From positions 32,001-96,000 of the forward strand of contig JAKBHH010000001.1 of NCBI GenBank assembly GCA_021836865.1: a DNA stretch of 64,000 bases, read 5' to 3'. Below, piece by piece: positions 41,907 to 50,814 of this stretch. Positions within the stretch are counted from its first letter, which is position 1, and every line of letters starts with the position of its first letter. The DNA is from Acidobacteriota bacterium (GTDB lineage: Bacteria > Acidobacteriota > Terriglobia > Terriglobales > Acidobacteriaceae). The notes beneath the pieces were generated by a model, which was not told the origin of the DNA, did not search any database, and saw only the letters and a list, made by a program, of their open reading frames with translations. The position numbers and the translations under genes are program-made.

Positions 41907-44900
41907 CTAATGAAAATCATGCGAGGTTAATTGCAAGGCGCCGTCTGCAAGAGCGATCAGGCGAGTTGCCTTTACGTGGATCACGGTGTCCTGGTTCTGG
42001 AGCGGGCCTTCGACGAGCAGGAATCTGCCTCGCGAGACGATGACGCGGTTCTGTTCGTAGAGGTCGGGTGTGACGATGATGTTGGCGATGCCGGTTTCGT
42101 CTTCCATCGAGAGGAAGAGGAAGCCTTTTGCGGTTCCGGGGCGTTGGCGGGCGATGACGCACCCGGCGGTGCGCACGAATTCGCCGTTGCGCCGGGTGCG
42201 TAATTCCTGAGCCGTCAGGACATGGCTCTGGCGGAGCGCCTCACGGCGATAGTACATCGGGTGCCTGCCGATGGTGAGGCCGGTTCCGGCGTAGTCGGCG
42301 ATCAACCGCTCTTCGACGTTCATCTGCCGCAGAGGAAGGGAAGCGGAGTCTTCGCGCATTCTCTCGCTCGACTGGCGGAGGAGCGGACCTTCCGGCTTGC
42401 CCGCGCGCTCGACCTGCCAGAGCGCGTCGCGGCGGTGACGGATGCCATCGAGCTGATTCAATGCGCCGATTTCGGCGAGACGGGCGAGATCGCGTGGTGT
42501 GAGCGCCGGGACACGGTGTACAAGGTCATCAACGGAACGGAACGCTCCATCGCGGTTGCGCGCAGCAACAAGCGACTCTGCGGCACGCTTGCCGAGGCCT
42601 TTGGCGTAACCGAGGCCGAGGCGGACAGACAAGGACGCATCCGGCTCGTGCTCGATGGTGCAGGGCCAGTCCGATTGTTGTACATCAATGGGTCGAACCC
42701 GCAGGCCATGCCGCTGCGCGTCTTTGACGAGCACGGCGGGCGAGTAGAATCCCATCGGTTGATTGTTGAGAATTGCGCATGTAAACGCGGCGAGGTACTT
42801 CACCTTGAGATAGGCCGAGGCGTAGGCGATGAGGGCAAAGCTGGCCGCGTGCGACTCCGGAAAGCCATAGAGCGCGAACGAGCTGATTTGCTGGACGATG
42901 TTCTCCTGCGTGGCCGGGTCGATTCCGTTGGCGGCCATACCGGCGCGCAGACGGCCTTCGAGATTTTTCATGCGTTCCCAGGAGCGGCGCATGCCGACGG
43001 CGCGGCGCAACTCTTCAGCCTCAGCGCCGATAAAGTTGGCCACAGTCATGGCGATGCGCAGCAACTGCTCCTGAAAGAGCGGAACGCCGAGGGTGCGTTT
43101 GAGCACCGGCTCCAGCGAGGGATGCGGATAGGTTACAGCCTCTTTCTTCTGGCGTCGGCGCATGTATGGGTGCATCATCTTGCCGACGATAGGGCCGGGG
43201 CGAATGATGGCCACCTGTACGACGAGGTCGTAAAATCTTTTTGGATAATTTCTGGGCAGGGAGGCCATCTGGGCGCGGCTTTCAACCTGAAACATGCCCA
43301 CGGTGTCTGCCTTTTGCAGGGTGCGATAGACCTCGTCCTCCTCGGGCAGATGCGCGAGGTCGATCGGTTTGCCGTAGTGTTGGGGAATCAGCTCGATACA
43401 ATCCTTGAGGACGGCCATCATGCCGAGTCCGAGCAGGTCCACCTTGATGATGCCGAGGTCGGCGCAGTCTTCCTTGTCCCACTGCACGACAGAGCGGCCC
43501 GGCATGGAGGCGCGCTCGAGCGGAACAACCTTGTTGAGCGAGCCCTGGCAGATGACCATGCCGCCTGAGTGCTGGCCGAGGTGACGGGGCAGGTCCTCGA
43601 TGCGCATGGACAGCTCGAGATATTTGGCGATGCGTGGATGGCGAAGGTCGAACCCGGCGTGCTTGAACGAGTGCTGCATGGTGTCAGACTTGCCGCGCCA
43701 CTCCCACTGGCTGACGAGGCCCGACAAACGACTCAGCATCTCCTCATCGAAGCCCAGGGCCTTTCCGGTTTCACGCGCGGCGGACTTTCCGCGGTAGGTG
43801 ATAACGTTCGCCGTCATCGCGGCGCCAAGCTCGCCATAGCGGCGGTAGACATACTGGATCGCCTGCTCGCGCTTGTCTTCCGAAGGCAGGTCGAGGTCGA
43901 TGTCCGGCCACTCCTTGCGGTTCTCGCTGAGGAAGCGCTCAAACAACAGCTCCATGCCGACCGGATCGATGGCTGTGATTTCCAGCGCATAGCAGACGGC
44001 GGAGTTGGCGGCGCTGCCCCGGCCCTGCACCAGAATGCCGTGCTCTTTGCAGAACTGAATGATGTCCCAGACGATGAGGAAGTATCCGGCGAAGCCGAGG
44101 CGCGCAATGAGCGCAAGCTCATGGTCGACCTGTCTTTTCGCCCGCTGAAGCAGGGCGGGATTGTTCTTTGGCCCATAGCGGCGCTGGACTCCTTCAGCAA
44201 CACGGTTTGCGAGGAAGCTGTCCATCGTCTCGCCGTCGGGTACGGGATAGCGGGGAAACTCGTAGCCGAGATCGCTCAAGGCAAAGGCGAGGCGGGACGA
44301 GAGTTCGACGGTGTTTTCGACTGCGCCGGCAACGTCGTGGAAGAGCGCGGCCATCTCGCGCGCACCGCGCAGATGACGGGCGCTGTTGACGGCGAGCAGG
44401 CGGCCTGCCTGCTCGAGCGGGACATGGTGGCGGATGGCGGTAAAGAGATCGAGAATCTCACGGTCGCGGGCGCGCGCATAGCGAACGCCGTTGGTGGCTA
44501 TCACGGGCAGCTTGAGCGAGCGGGCGATGCGGAGCGCGGCCTGATTGCGCCACTCCTCTTCGCGTTCCTGATGCCGCTGCAACTCGACGTAGACACAATC
44601 GCGGCCAAAGATGCGGGTTAGATCTTCGACCACGGCTCGGCCTTCAGCCTCGCCGCCACGGATAAGCGCCGCGGCGAGCGGGCCTTCATTGCCGCCCGTG
44701 AGACAGATAAGGCCCGCCGCATACTGGCGCAGATCGTCGAGCGTTGCCGCGCCCTCGGCCTTTGCCGGCTCACGCATTTTGAACTGCGTGATGAGCCGGC
44801 AGAGGTTCTGGTATCCCGCGCGGGAAGCGCAGAGCACGGGCAGGCGCGACGGTTCCGGCTTGTGCTGCTGCGGGAGCCAGGCAGGCGGAGTGAGACGCGG

Positions 44901-45125
44901 AGCAAAACTCGCGACGGCGATCTCAGCGCCCACGCGTGCGCGAACCCCGTTGCGCTGGGCGCCGGTATGAAAGCGGGCCGCGCCATAGACACCGTTGCGG
45001 TCAAGCAGCGCCATAGCGGGCATCTCCAATTCGACGGCGCGATCCACGTGAGACTCCGGCTGCGAAGCGCCTTCAAGAAAACTGAAGGCGCTGGCTGCAT
45101 GCAGCTCGATGTATTGCTCAGTCAT
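41907..45125 (-). CDS. dnaE2: Error-prone DNA polymerase, C-family (DnaE2/ImuC)
   Basis: Start at ATG 45125, overlapping the last codons of imuB (ATGACTGA), gives 1072 residues, usual for DnaE2. It has an N-terminal PHP domain (MTEQYIELHAASAFSFLEGAS), the palm with QGRGSAANSAVCYALEIT and PDIDLDLPSE (catalytic acids), VDLLGLGMM, the fingers with YGFPESHAASFALIAYAS and a C-terminal OB-fold region with FVRTAGCVIARQRPGTAKGF. DnaE2 lacks the tau-binding tail of DnaE1. With ImuA and ImuB it carries out damage-induced mutagenic translesion synthesis. It is the last gene of the three-gene operon. Confidence 0.95.
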   Translation of the reverse strand: MTEQYIELHAASAFSFLEGASQPESHVDRAVELEMPAMALLDRNGVYGAARFHTGAQRNGVRARVGAEIAVASFAPRLTPPAWLPQQHKPEPSRLPVLCASRAGYQNLCRLITQFKMREPAKAEGAATLDDLRQYAAGLICLTGGNEGPLAAALIRGGEAEGRAVVEDLTRIFGRDCVYVELQRHQEREEEWRNQAALRIARSLKLPVIATNGVRYARARDREILDLFTAIRHHVPLEQAGRLLAVNSARHLRGAREMAALFHDVAGAVENTVELSSRLAFALSDLGYEFPRYPVPDGETMDSFLANRVAEGVQRRYGPKNNPALLQRAKRQVDHELALIARLGFAGYFLIVWDIIQFCKEHGILVQGRGSAANSAVCYALEITAIDPVGMELLFERFLSENRKEWPDIDLDLPSEDKREQAIQYVYRRYGELGAAMTANVITYRGKSAARETGKALGFDEEMLSRLSGLVSQWEWRGKSDTMQHSFKHAGFDLRHPRIAKYLELSMRIEDLPRHLGQHSGGMVICQGSLNKVVPLERASMPGRSVVQWDKEDCADLGIIKVDLLGLGMMAVLKDCIELIPQHYGKPIDLAHLPEEDEVYRTLQKADTVGMFQVESRAQMASLPRNYPKRFYDLVVQVAIIRPGPIVGKMMHPYMRRRQKKEAVTYPHPSLEPVLKRTLGVPLFQEQLLRIAMTVANFIGAEAEELRRAVGMRRSWERMKNLEGRLRAGMAANGIDPATQENIVQQISSFALYGFPESHAASFALIAYASAYLKVKYLAAFTCAILNNQPMGFYSPAVLVKDAQRHGLRVRPIDVQQSDWPCTIEHEPDASLSVRLGLGYAKGLGKRAAESLVAARNRDGAFRSVDDLVHRVPALTPRDLARLAEIGALNQLDGIRHRRDALWQVERAGKPEGPLLRQSSERMREDSASLPLRQMNVEERLIADYAGTGLTIGRHPMYYRREALRQSHVLTAQELRTRRNGEFVRTAGCVIARQRPGTAKGFLFLSMEDETGIANIIVTPDLYEQNRVIVSRGRFLLVEGPLQNQDTVIHVKATRLIALADGALQLTSHDFH

Positions 45126-46632
45126 AGAGCGCCGCCATGGTCCAGGCGGTGCTCGCCGGTTCACGCTCGATGCAGCAGCAGAACAGCGAGTTCTGCGGAG
45201 AACGGGCAATCAAGTCCCACTGCTCGCTGCTCCAGCGAGTCGCGCTCCACCAGTCGCCATCGCCGAACCACGGACCGTAGGCGCTTTCGATGGTATAGCA
45301 CCTCTCGCGAAACACAAACGCCGCGGGGCGATTATCTTCCAAGGCGACCGAGATCGTTTCTCGCGGCCGGAGTCTTCGCAGTGCAGGGCGAATTGCGGTG
45401 TGTGGAGCATCTGAAGGGCGCGCGGGGCGAATGCGAAATGGTTCGACATGAAATGCGCCGGGCCGCTGCGCATCCTTGAGAACGGGGCGGCCCACCTGCT
45501 CTTCGCCGACGATGGCGCGGATGCGGGCCAGTGTCAGATCGAGCCGCGAAGGCTCCGGCGTCTGCGGAGCAAACAATCCAAGCTGTACCTTGCCGGTTCT
45601 GCCTGGCTCGGCTTCAAGCGTAACGGCAAGGATGGCGGCCTGGGGAGGATGGGCTTCGAGATCGAGGTGCAGCAGTTTCAGCCAGAGCTGACGATCGTCG
45701 GTGGGCAGCGCAGGACGGACGGTGCGGACATGGTTCGCGCGCCTGTGAAGCCGGAGCGTGAGAGAGACAGAAACGAGAGCAAGGATGCGGGCATTCGCTC
45801 GAAGGATGAGTTGTTCGAGCATGCGATTCACGGCAAAAAGCAGGGCATCGAGCGATTCAACAGGCGCATCGAATTCCATCGTCTCCCGTAGCGGAAACGG
45901 CGCCTCTGCCGGGCGAAACAGGTGGGGCAGATGGCCGCGCGCTGACTGGCGCAGGCGTTTGCCCTGCTGCCCCATGCGCGCGATCAACTCCACTTCAGGC
46001 AGTGCCGCCAACATGCCGAGGGTGCGGATGCCCCATCGCGCGAACGTCTCCGCCTGTTCTGTGCTCAGGTTGAGTACACCCAGCGGCAGGGGCGCAAGAA
46101 CGGCACTCTCATCGCCGGCAGCCATGACCTCGACTCGCGCGGGAGAGGTGATTCCTTTGGCCAGCGCGATCGCCGCATGGAAGTTGCCGCTGACGGCGGC
46201 GCAGGCATGGATGCGCAGATCACGGGCACGGTTGAGGAGAGTTTGCGCCAGAGTCGCCGGCGGTCCAAAGAGCTTTTCCGTGCCCACAATATCGAGGACG
46301 CAGAGAAATGCATTGGGCTCCGAGCAATCTTCGACACGCGGCGTAAAACTGCCGACGCAATCAAGCAGGGCGGAGCGTGCGGCCTCTTCTTCGCGCTCTG
46401 ATCGCGCCAGCATAGTGACAGCCGGAAATGCCTCCACCTCAACCCTGCTCATGCCATGTTGCACGCCGAGGGCACGCGCCCTGCGATGGATCGAACACAC
46501 TTGCTCGGACGGCGGTTCGCCCTCCATCACCACGCAGGGCTCGCCGTCGAGTTCAGGACGCAGACGCGACAGCGCCTGGGCTAAAAACTCCGGTACGTAA
46601 ACACACAGATACATCTCCGCGGTCTTCGTCAT
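45118..46632 (-). CDS. imuB: ImuB, inactive Y-family DNA polymerase
   Basis: ATG 46632 overlaps the imuA stop by four bases (ATGA), so the two are translationally coupled. The 504-residue product has the Y-family fold with a palm, a little finger and a C-terminal extension. The first catalytic motif reads YLCVYVPEFLAQAL, with no Asp where active polymerases have one, and the SIDE motif is missing (ending LDIVGTEKLFG). It is therefore very probably catalytically dead, as known ImuB proteins are. Its role would be to connect DnaE2 with the beta clamp. A beta-clamp motif was not pinned down. Confidence 0.93.
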   Translation of the reverse strand: MTKTAEMYLCVYVPEFLAQALSRLRPELDGEPCVVMEGEPPSEQVCSIHRRARALGVQHGMSRVEVEAFPAVTMLARSEREEEAARSALLDCVGSFTPRVEDCSEPNAFLCVLDIVGTEKLFGPPATLAQTLLNRARDLRIHACAAVSGNFHAAIALAKGITSPARVEVMAAGDESAVLAPLPLGVLNLSTEQAETFARWGIRTLGMLAALPEVELIARMGQQGKRLRQSARGHLPHLFRPAEAPFPLRETMEFDAPVESLDALLFAVNRMLEQLILRANARILALVSVSLTLRLHRRANHVRTVRPALPTDDRQLWLKLLHLDLEAHPPQAAILAVTLEAEPGRTGKVQLGLFAPQTPEPSRLDLTLARIRAIVGEEQVGRPVLKDAQRPGAFHVEPFRIRPARPSDAPHTAIRPALRRLRPRETISVALEDNRPAAFVFRERCYTIESAYGPWFGDGDWWSATRWSSEQWDLIARSPQNSLFCCCIEREPASTAWTMAALYD

Positions 46633-47411
46633 CGCGGGCCTGCCCATGCGGCCCGGCTGCGCCACTCGGCCATGTGCGCGCTCTGCGGCGGCTTGCGCAT
46701 GGGGATGACGGATGGGTCAGTGAATCGTCTGCGCTCGACCTCCAGCGCATACTCGACTCCGGCAAAGACGGTTGCCTCGCTGTTGCGCGCCGAGGCGGAA
46801 CGAAAACGCAGGAGTAGATCCGCACTGCTTTTTGCGCAGGGATGTTGCGTCAGCAAAAGAAGACAGGTCTGCGTCCGCTCCGCAGCGGCGCGATAGCGGA
46901 ACCATGTGGCCAGAGGCACGCGCGACGGATACTCGGGATCAAGACTCGCCATGTCGAGTACGATGGCGCGGAAGCCTCCGGCCTGGAGCAGCAGATCGGC
47001 GACGCGAAGTCCCTGCTCGATGCGCGGCCACGGCTTCGAGCGATGCACTCGCGCGTGCCCCGCAACCGTCCCGCACCGCACCCAGAGCAGTTGGGACAGC
47101 TCCACTCCCGCAGCGGCCGCCGATTCCGGATCAAGCGCATCGGTTACGTCGATCCATGCCGCGACATTGCCGGCGTGGGTCGTTTTTGCCAGGAAGGAAT
47201 AGGCAAGCGAGGTGCGCCCGCTCGACTCCGGCCCGGTCATCTCTGTGATTGTGCCGACCGGCAGGCCGCCCGCGAGCAGTGTGTCCACCTCCGCCACGCC
47301 GGTAGACGCAATGGGCCGGATCGCCCTTTGCGCCGGGGTCAGCGCGGAAGGGATGCGATCAGCCAGCGCGGATTCGATCTGGAGGCGAAGGGCAGCAGCG
47401 GCAGGTTTCAT
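46629..47411 (-). CDS. imuA: ImuA, RecA-like protein of the mutagenesis cassette
   Basis: A 260-residue RecA-fold protein with Walker A GPESSGRTS (60-68), RIVLDM-like Walker B (AIVLDMASLDP) and a C-terminal polar tail. In ImuABC cassettes it works with ImuB and DnaE2 in damage-induced mutagenesis. The Shine-Dalgarno is weak. The start codon is 10 bases from the first of two ATTC-N7-ATTC repeats, so the promoter is likely repressed by a LexA-type regulator. The divergent gene is the DNA-protein-crosslink enzyme yedK. Confidence 0.9.
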   Translation of the reverse strand: MKPAAAALRLQIESALADRIPSALTPAQRAIRPIASTGVAEVDTLLAGGLPVGTITEMTGPESSGRTSLAYSFLAKTTHAGNVAAWIDVTDALDPESAAAAGVELSQLLWVRCGTVAGHARVHRSKPWPRIEQGLRVADLLLQAGGFRAIVLDMASLDPEYPSRVPLATWFRYRAAAERTQTCLLLLTQHPCAKSSADLLLRFRSASARNSEATVFAGVEYALEVERRRFTDPSVIPMRKPPQSAHMAEWRSRAAWAGPR

Positions 47412-47421
47412 GGCGCTCGAT

Positions 47422-47455
47422 ATTCGCCTTATATTCGCCTATTCTGAGGCTATTC
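47422..47455 (-). promoter_or_regulatory. Candidate SOS operator: two ATTC-N7-ATTC direct repeats
   Basis: On the plus strand ATTC occurs at 47422, 47433, 47441 and 47452, making two boxes ATTC-N7-ATTC (47422-47436 and 47441-47455). Both halves of the first share TATTCGCCT and both of the second CTATTCTG. The form copies the alphaproteobacterial LexA box GTTC-N7-GTTC with one base changed. It lies directly before imuA, over the expected promoter. Confidence 0.65.
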
Positions 47456-47561
47456 TGTCAACCGCCGAGCGCACCAGTTTCAGTGCATTCGAGGGCTAAA
47501 TCCGGCGATTGATTGCAGATAAAAATCGTACTATCCTGCACGGTTCTTCTACACTGGGCTC

Positions 47562-48197
47562 ATGTGCGGACGTTATCGCCGACGCTCGGACAAGCAGCGC
47601 ATTGCCGAGGCCTTTGACGCAGGGATCGGATTGGATGATCTGTATCTGGAGCCCGACGACGATATCGCGCCGGGTTCGATTCAGCCGGTGGTGGTGGCGC
47701 ATCCGGACGGGGAGCGGCAGATTGAGCCGATGCGCTGGGGTTTCAAGACACCGGAGCGGCTGCTCTTCAACGCGCGCAGCGAAGGCGTTGCGACTGCCAA
47801 TTTCTGGAAAGAAGCCTTCGTGCAGCGGCGCTGCATCGTTCCCGCGGACAGCTTTTATGAGTGGGCGAAAGTGAAGAGCGGCAAAAAGCCGAAGTATGAA
47901 TTCACCGTGCGTGACCGCGCACCCTTCGGGATGGCCGGCGTATGGTCGCTGTGGAAGAATGCGAAGACCGGAGAACGGGAGCCGACCTTCGCCATTCTGA
48001 CTTCAGAAGCCAACGGCATCATGCGCCCCATCCACGACCGCCAACCCACGATCCTTGAGCCGCGCGACTACCGGGAATGGCTTGCTGCAAGCGAGCGCCC
48101 GCCGGTGCATCTGCTGCGTCTGCTGCCAGATGAAGCGATGCAGGCGAAACCGATTGAGCGAGCGGCAGAAGCCACCCTCTTCGACGATCCTGCGTGA
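47562..48197 (+). CDS. yedK: SRAP / YedK-type abasic-site DNA-protein crosslinking protein
   Basis: A 211-residue SOS-response-associated peptidase. The catalytic residues are all present: C2 (crosslinks abasic sites after Met removal), N70 (FNARSE), E100 (DSFYEW) and H158 (IHDRQP). Such proteins shield abasic sites in single-stranded DNA as a thiazolidine crosslink. TACACT at 47550-47555 lies exactly 6 bases before the ATG and there is no Shine-Dalgarno, so a leaderless transcript is likely. Divergent from imuA with 150 bases between, which hold the ATTC-N7-ATTC boxes, so both may be damage-induced. Confidence 0.95.
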   Translation: MCGRYRRRSDKQRIAEAFDAGIGLDDLYLEPDDDIAPGSIQPVVVAHPDGERQIEPMRWGFKTPERLLFNARSEGVATANFWKEAFVQRRCIVPADSFYEWAKVKSGKKPKYEFTVRDRAPFGMAGVWSLWKNAKTGEREPTFAILTSEANGIMRPIHDRQPTILEPRDYREWLAASERPPVHLLRLLPDEAMQAKPIERAAEATLFDDPA

Positions 48198-48477
48198 AGA
48201 AATGCTGGATAGAGTGCTTTGCTGTCACCGAATATGGTGAAATGCTGCCACTGCCGGAATGGGCTGAAAGGTAGGAGTCTCCGCTGGTCCACCGAGCTGA
48301 GGCCTCCTGCCCGGAGGTGTTTACCAAGTGGTTATCCTGGGCGCTACGCTCACGCTTTCGAACAGCCATTCAGCTGTGGGCGGGGCCTGGAAATGCCGCA
48401 GAAAAGGCGCAAAACCTCGAAGTCCCGGGCGAAGAGCCTTCAAAGGTCAGCATGGCCGACGATGCAGAACCTGTGCC
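48198..48477. other. Gap between yedK and the VWA gene, nothing recognised
   Basis: 280 bases, convergent intergenic region. No repeat of either family and no clear terminator were recognised; small ORFs here lack ribosome binding sites. Confidence 0.45.
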
Positions 48478-49497
48478 TCATTTTGGAGGCGTCCACCAGT
48501 AAGCGCGTCTGGCGGTGACTTGTAGTCTTGAAGGATTGACCTGTATGTCGATGTGGTGGAACCCGACTATATGGTGACTTGGCTGGAATCCCAAAGTGAT
48601 TCCATTGTGGAAGTCCGAAATCGCTTCAAGCATCGCAGAGTTGAAACCACGCTGATCGTCAAACCGGAAATCACTGCCTCCAGTTAACGCCGCGATTTCT
48701 CCAGCCGTATGGTCGCTAAGTGCTCTGCTCGTTCTCTCCAACACTCCGTCCATGCCACTTGCGTGCCTCGCTTTGCGCACCCGCCCGGCATCCATTTCTC
48801 CCCCGGGGAATGTCAGGCTATAAACAACTGTGCTCGATGTTCCGAGGTGCTCAACCAATGATCGCGGAGAGATCGAGCTTCCTACATCTCTTCCTTGGCT
48901 GAGCAGGAGAACAACCCGACGAAATCGGCCCGGTTCACCCTCTAGCTGTCGGACTGCGATCGCTACCGCATCAATGATCGCAGCACCCTTGTTGCCGGGT
49001 TGTTGATGCGTTAGCGCGTAGCTGAGGCCATCTGTTCGAGCGGGAAAGGGCCAAATCTCCTCCACGCGGCTGTCAAAGGTGACCAGTGTGATTTCGTGAA
49101 CCGAACCGCCGGCAAAACGGCCGATTAACTCAGGCAAGTCTGCGTAGTTCGAAAGAAAGTGGCCCGCCGCCCCGCCGGTCTGCATGAGAATGACCAGGGA
49201 TACGGGAAGCCCATCCGTATTGATTTCTGTCACCTTCTCGGGATTGCCGTTGTCCACCAGATGAAAGCGACTGACGTCTATGTCACTCAACGTCCCGCCA
49301 TTCTCAGTTTTCACGAGGGCAGGAACCCAAACAAACGTGCTGTCGACCCTCAGAAGAGGAGATGCGTCTGCGGCTGCGTCCCGCGACTGTGACTTGCTCG
49401 ACACGGACACAATTGCCACGAATAGGATCGTGAGACTGCGAGCTATTAGGCTGGATTTCACTGAATCTTGTTGGCGCTTTCGTGTCTTGTAGAACAT
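48478..49497 (-). CDS. Exported VWA-domain-related protein
   Basis: ATG 49497 gives a 339-residue product with a signal peptide (SLTILFVAIVSVSSKSQS, residues about 20-38). The mature part follows the Acidobacteria VWFA-related pattern: a beta domain with FHLVDNGNPEKVTEI, then VSLVILMQTGGAAGHFL where a VWA MIDAS (DxSxS) would be, ITLVTFDSRVEEIWPF, RRVVLLLSQGRDVGS and TVVYSLTFPGG. The metal site looks lost (QTGG instead of DxSxS), so ligand binding may not depend on metal. The C-terminal part HHIDIQVNPSRLQVTARRAYWW is typical for this group. Role unknown. Confidence 0.75.
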   Translation of the reverse strand: MFYKTRKRQQDSVKSSLIARSLTILFVAIVSVSSKSQSRDAAADASPLLRVDSTFVWVPALVKTENGGTLSDIDVSRFHLVDNGNPEKVTEINTDGLPVSLVILMQTGGAAGHFLSNYADLPELIGRFAGGSVHEITLVTFDSRVEEIWPFPARTDGLSYALTHQQPGNKGAAIIDAVAIAVRQLEGEPGRFRRVVLLLSQGRDVGSSISPRSLVEHLGTSSTVVYSLTFPGGEMDAGRVRKARHASGMDGVLERTSRALSDHTAGEIAALTGGSDFRFDDQRGFNSAMLEAISDFHNGITLGFQPSHHIVGFHHIDIQVNPSRLQVTARRAYWWTPPK

Positions 49498-49695
49498 GGT
49501 ACCGGACGCTTCTCTAGGCTGACACTTCGGCGCGAAGAATCTTGGCCTTTGAGGGCTCCGGTCGTGTAACCGTCGATGCTTACCTTTGCCGCGTTGACCA
49601 GTTTGACAACTCAGGGGCATTGTCTCCATGGCGACGATCCAGGAGCAAGAGCAGTTCTGTTGCAGACGCATTGCGATGGAGCTAGACTCCCGATC

Positions 49696-50208
49696 ATGCG
49701 CTTCTATGGCAGACAGGTTTCAAAGTGGTGGCTGTTTCTGCTGCTGCCAATTGCGATGCTTGGCGCATTGATGTTGCCCCTTCTGTTCTTCGCGGGCAAC
49801 AATTTTGCTGGCGCGATCATTGGGCCCCCTGCGATCTGGAATCGTCCCATTCATGCTCCTGCCCAGGCAGATTTAGTGGGCCGGTATGTTGAGACAAAAC
49901 GCACCTGGGAACGCGATGAAAACGGCCCCAAGGCTGTGCTTGAGTTAAAGAGTGACGGCACGATGACGGTTCGCGCGCTTCCGGATGACAGAATCACGAG
50001 CTTGTGCACGCTGTCCGGGTCAGGTACGTGGAAGGCAGACGGTCAAGTAATTAATCTCGATTTCATCTCCGACGGCACACCAGGCGCTTGCGAATCGGCC
50101 AGTATGGGAGGCAATCCGCAGATCACAGGACGCTCTAAGCCGTATGAGCTTTACTGGATTTTAGGGGACCCCGACTCGGGCACGGGCATTTGGCTAAAGC
50201 GACAGTGA
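49696..50208 (+). CDS. Membrane-anchored protein of unknown function
   Basis: ATG 49696 yields 170 residues. One transmembrane helix (WWLFLLLPIAMLGALMLPLLFF, about 11-32) is followed by an extracytoplasmic beta-rich domain with ADLVGRYVETKRTWE, AVLELKSDGTMTVRAL, CTLSGSGTWKADGQVINLDF and YELYWILGDPDSGTGIWL. This looks like a lipocalin-like or DUF-type calycin barrel in which strands frame a ligand site. It is divergent from the VWA gene. GGAG lies 14 bases upstream. Confidence 0.6.
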   Translation: MRFYGRQVSKWWLFLLLPIAMLGALMLPLLFFAGNNFAGAIIGPPAIWNRPIHAPAQADLVGRYVETKRTWERDENGPKAVLELKSDGTMTVRALPDDRITSLCTLSGSGTWKADGQVINLDFISDGTPGACESASMGGNPQITGRSKPYELYWILGDPDSGTGIWLKRQ

Positions 50209-50814
50209 CGAGCTTTTCGAATGTCCGTGAGGTCAGCACGCGACGGCAATAGCCGAGTTCTGGGCGGTTGACCGGCCGTCGTGAATTGGAGCACGGGCCT
50301 GGTTAACCGCCAATGCGGAGATTACAAAGTAGTCAACATTTGGGTCGCCTCCGGCGGGATGAGGTCACCTCTGGTATTCAAGCTTCCGGCGGCAGGCTTC
50401 GAGTATCAGCGGTGGCGGCAAACGACTCTATTGGTTGGCAGGGTTGGACCTTATTGAGTGGCAGAATTGAGTCCATTCGGCAAAGAAGGATTGAATTGCA
50501 CGGGATGGGTCTCTCTCAAGAGATACTCGTCCCACAGGGATTGAGAGCGACTGAGGATGCGGGTAACCGGCGGCTTTCTTCAGGCTCATGTTGGATTGGA
50601 AAAGACCAGCAGGGACCCGCCAGCCGTAGCCCTTCATGCTGTACCATCTGAGGATGCAGGAGTTAGCCTTTGGCTGACGCACTGCGCCAGCGAATCTTCC
50701 GGTCATCGGGAGAGCGGGTTCCGGCTAGGATCAAGAGGGACTTCGAAGCTGCGCGTTCTGCCCGGGCGGCGTATATCGAATTCGACTGCTGCTGCACGGC
50801 CTGTTGAAAGCATC
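50209..50814. other. Gene-free stretch before the PgsA-type gene
   Basis: 606 bases with no repeat of either family and no ORF with a ribosome binding site and plausible protein pattern. A decayed gene is possible but I cannot identify one. Confidence 0.45.

Noticed and set aside
41717..42043. ORF after rho
   Set aside because: Starts inside the rho terminator region and overlaps dnaE2 antisense.
42222..44621. Long ORFs antisense to dnaE2 (448 and 350 residues)
   Set aside because: GC-rich antisense shadows of a well-supported polymerase gene.
48219..48518. ORF between yedK and the VWA gene
   Set aside because: No ribosome binding site, Arg/Ser-rich, and no recognisable fold.
50428..50706. 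92-residue ORF on the minus strand before pgsA
   Set aside because: No start signal and no protein pattern; could be a decayed gene but not supportable.
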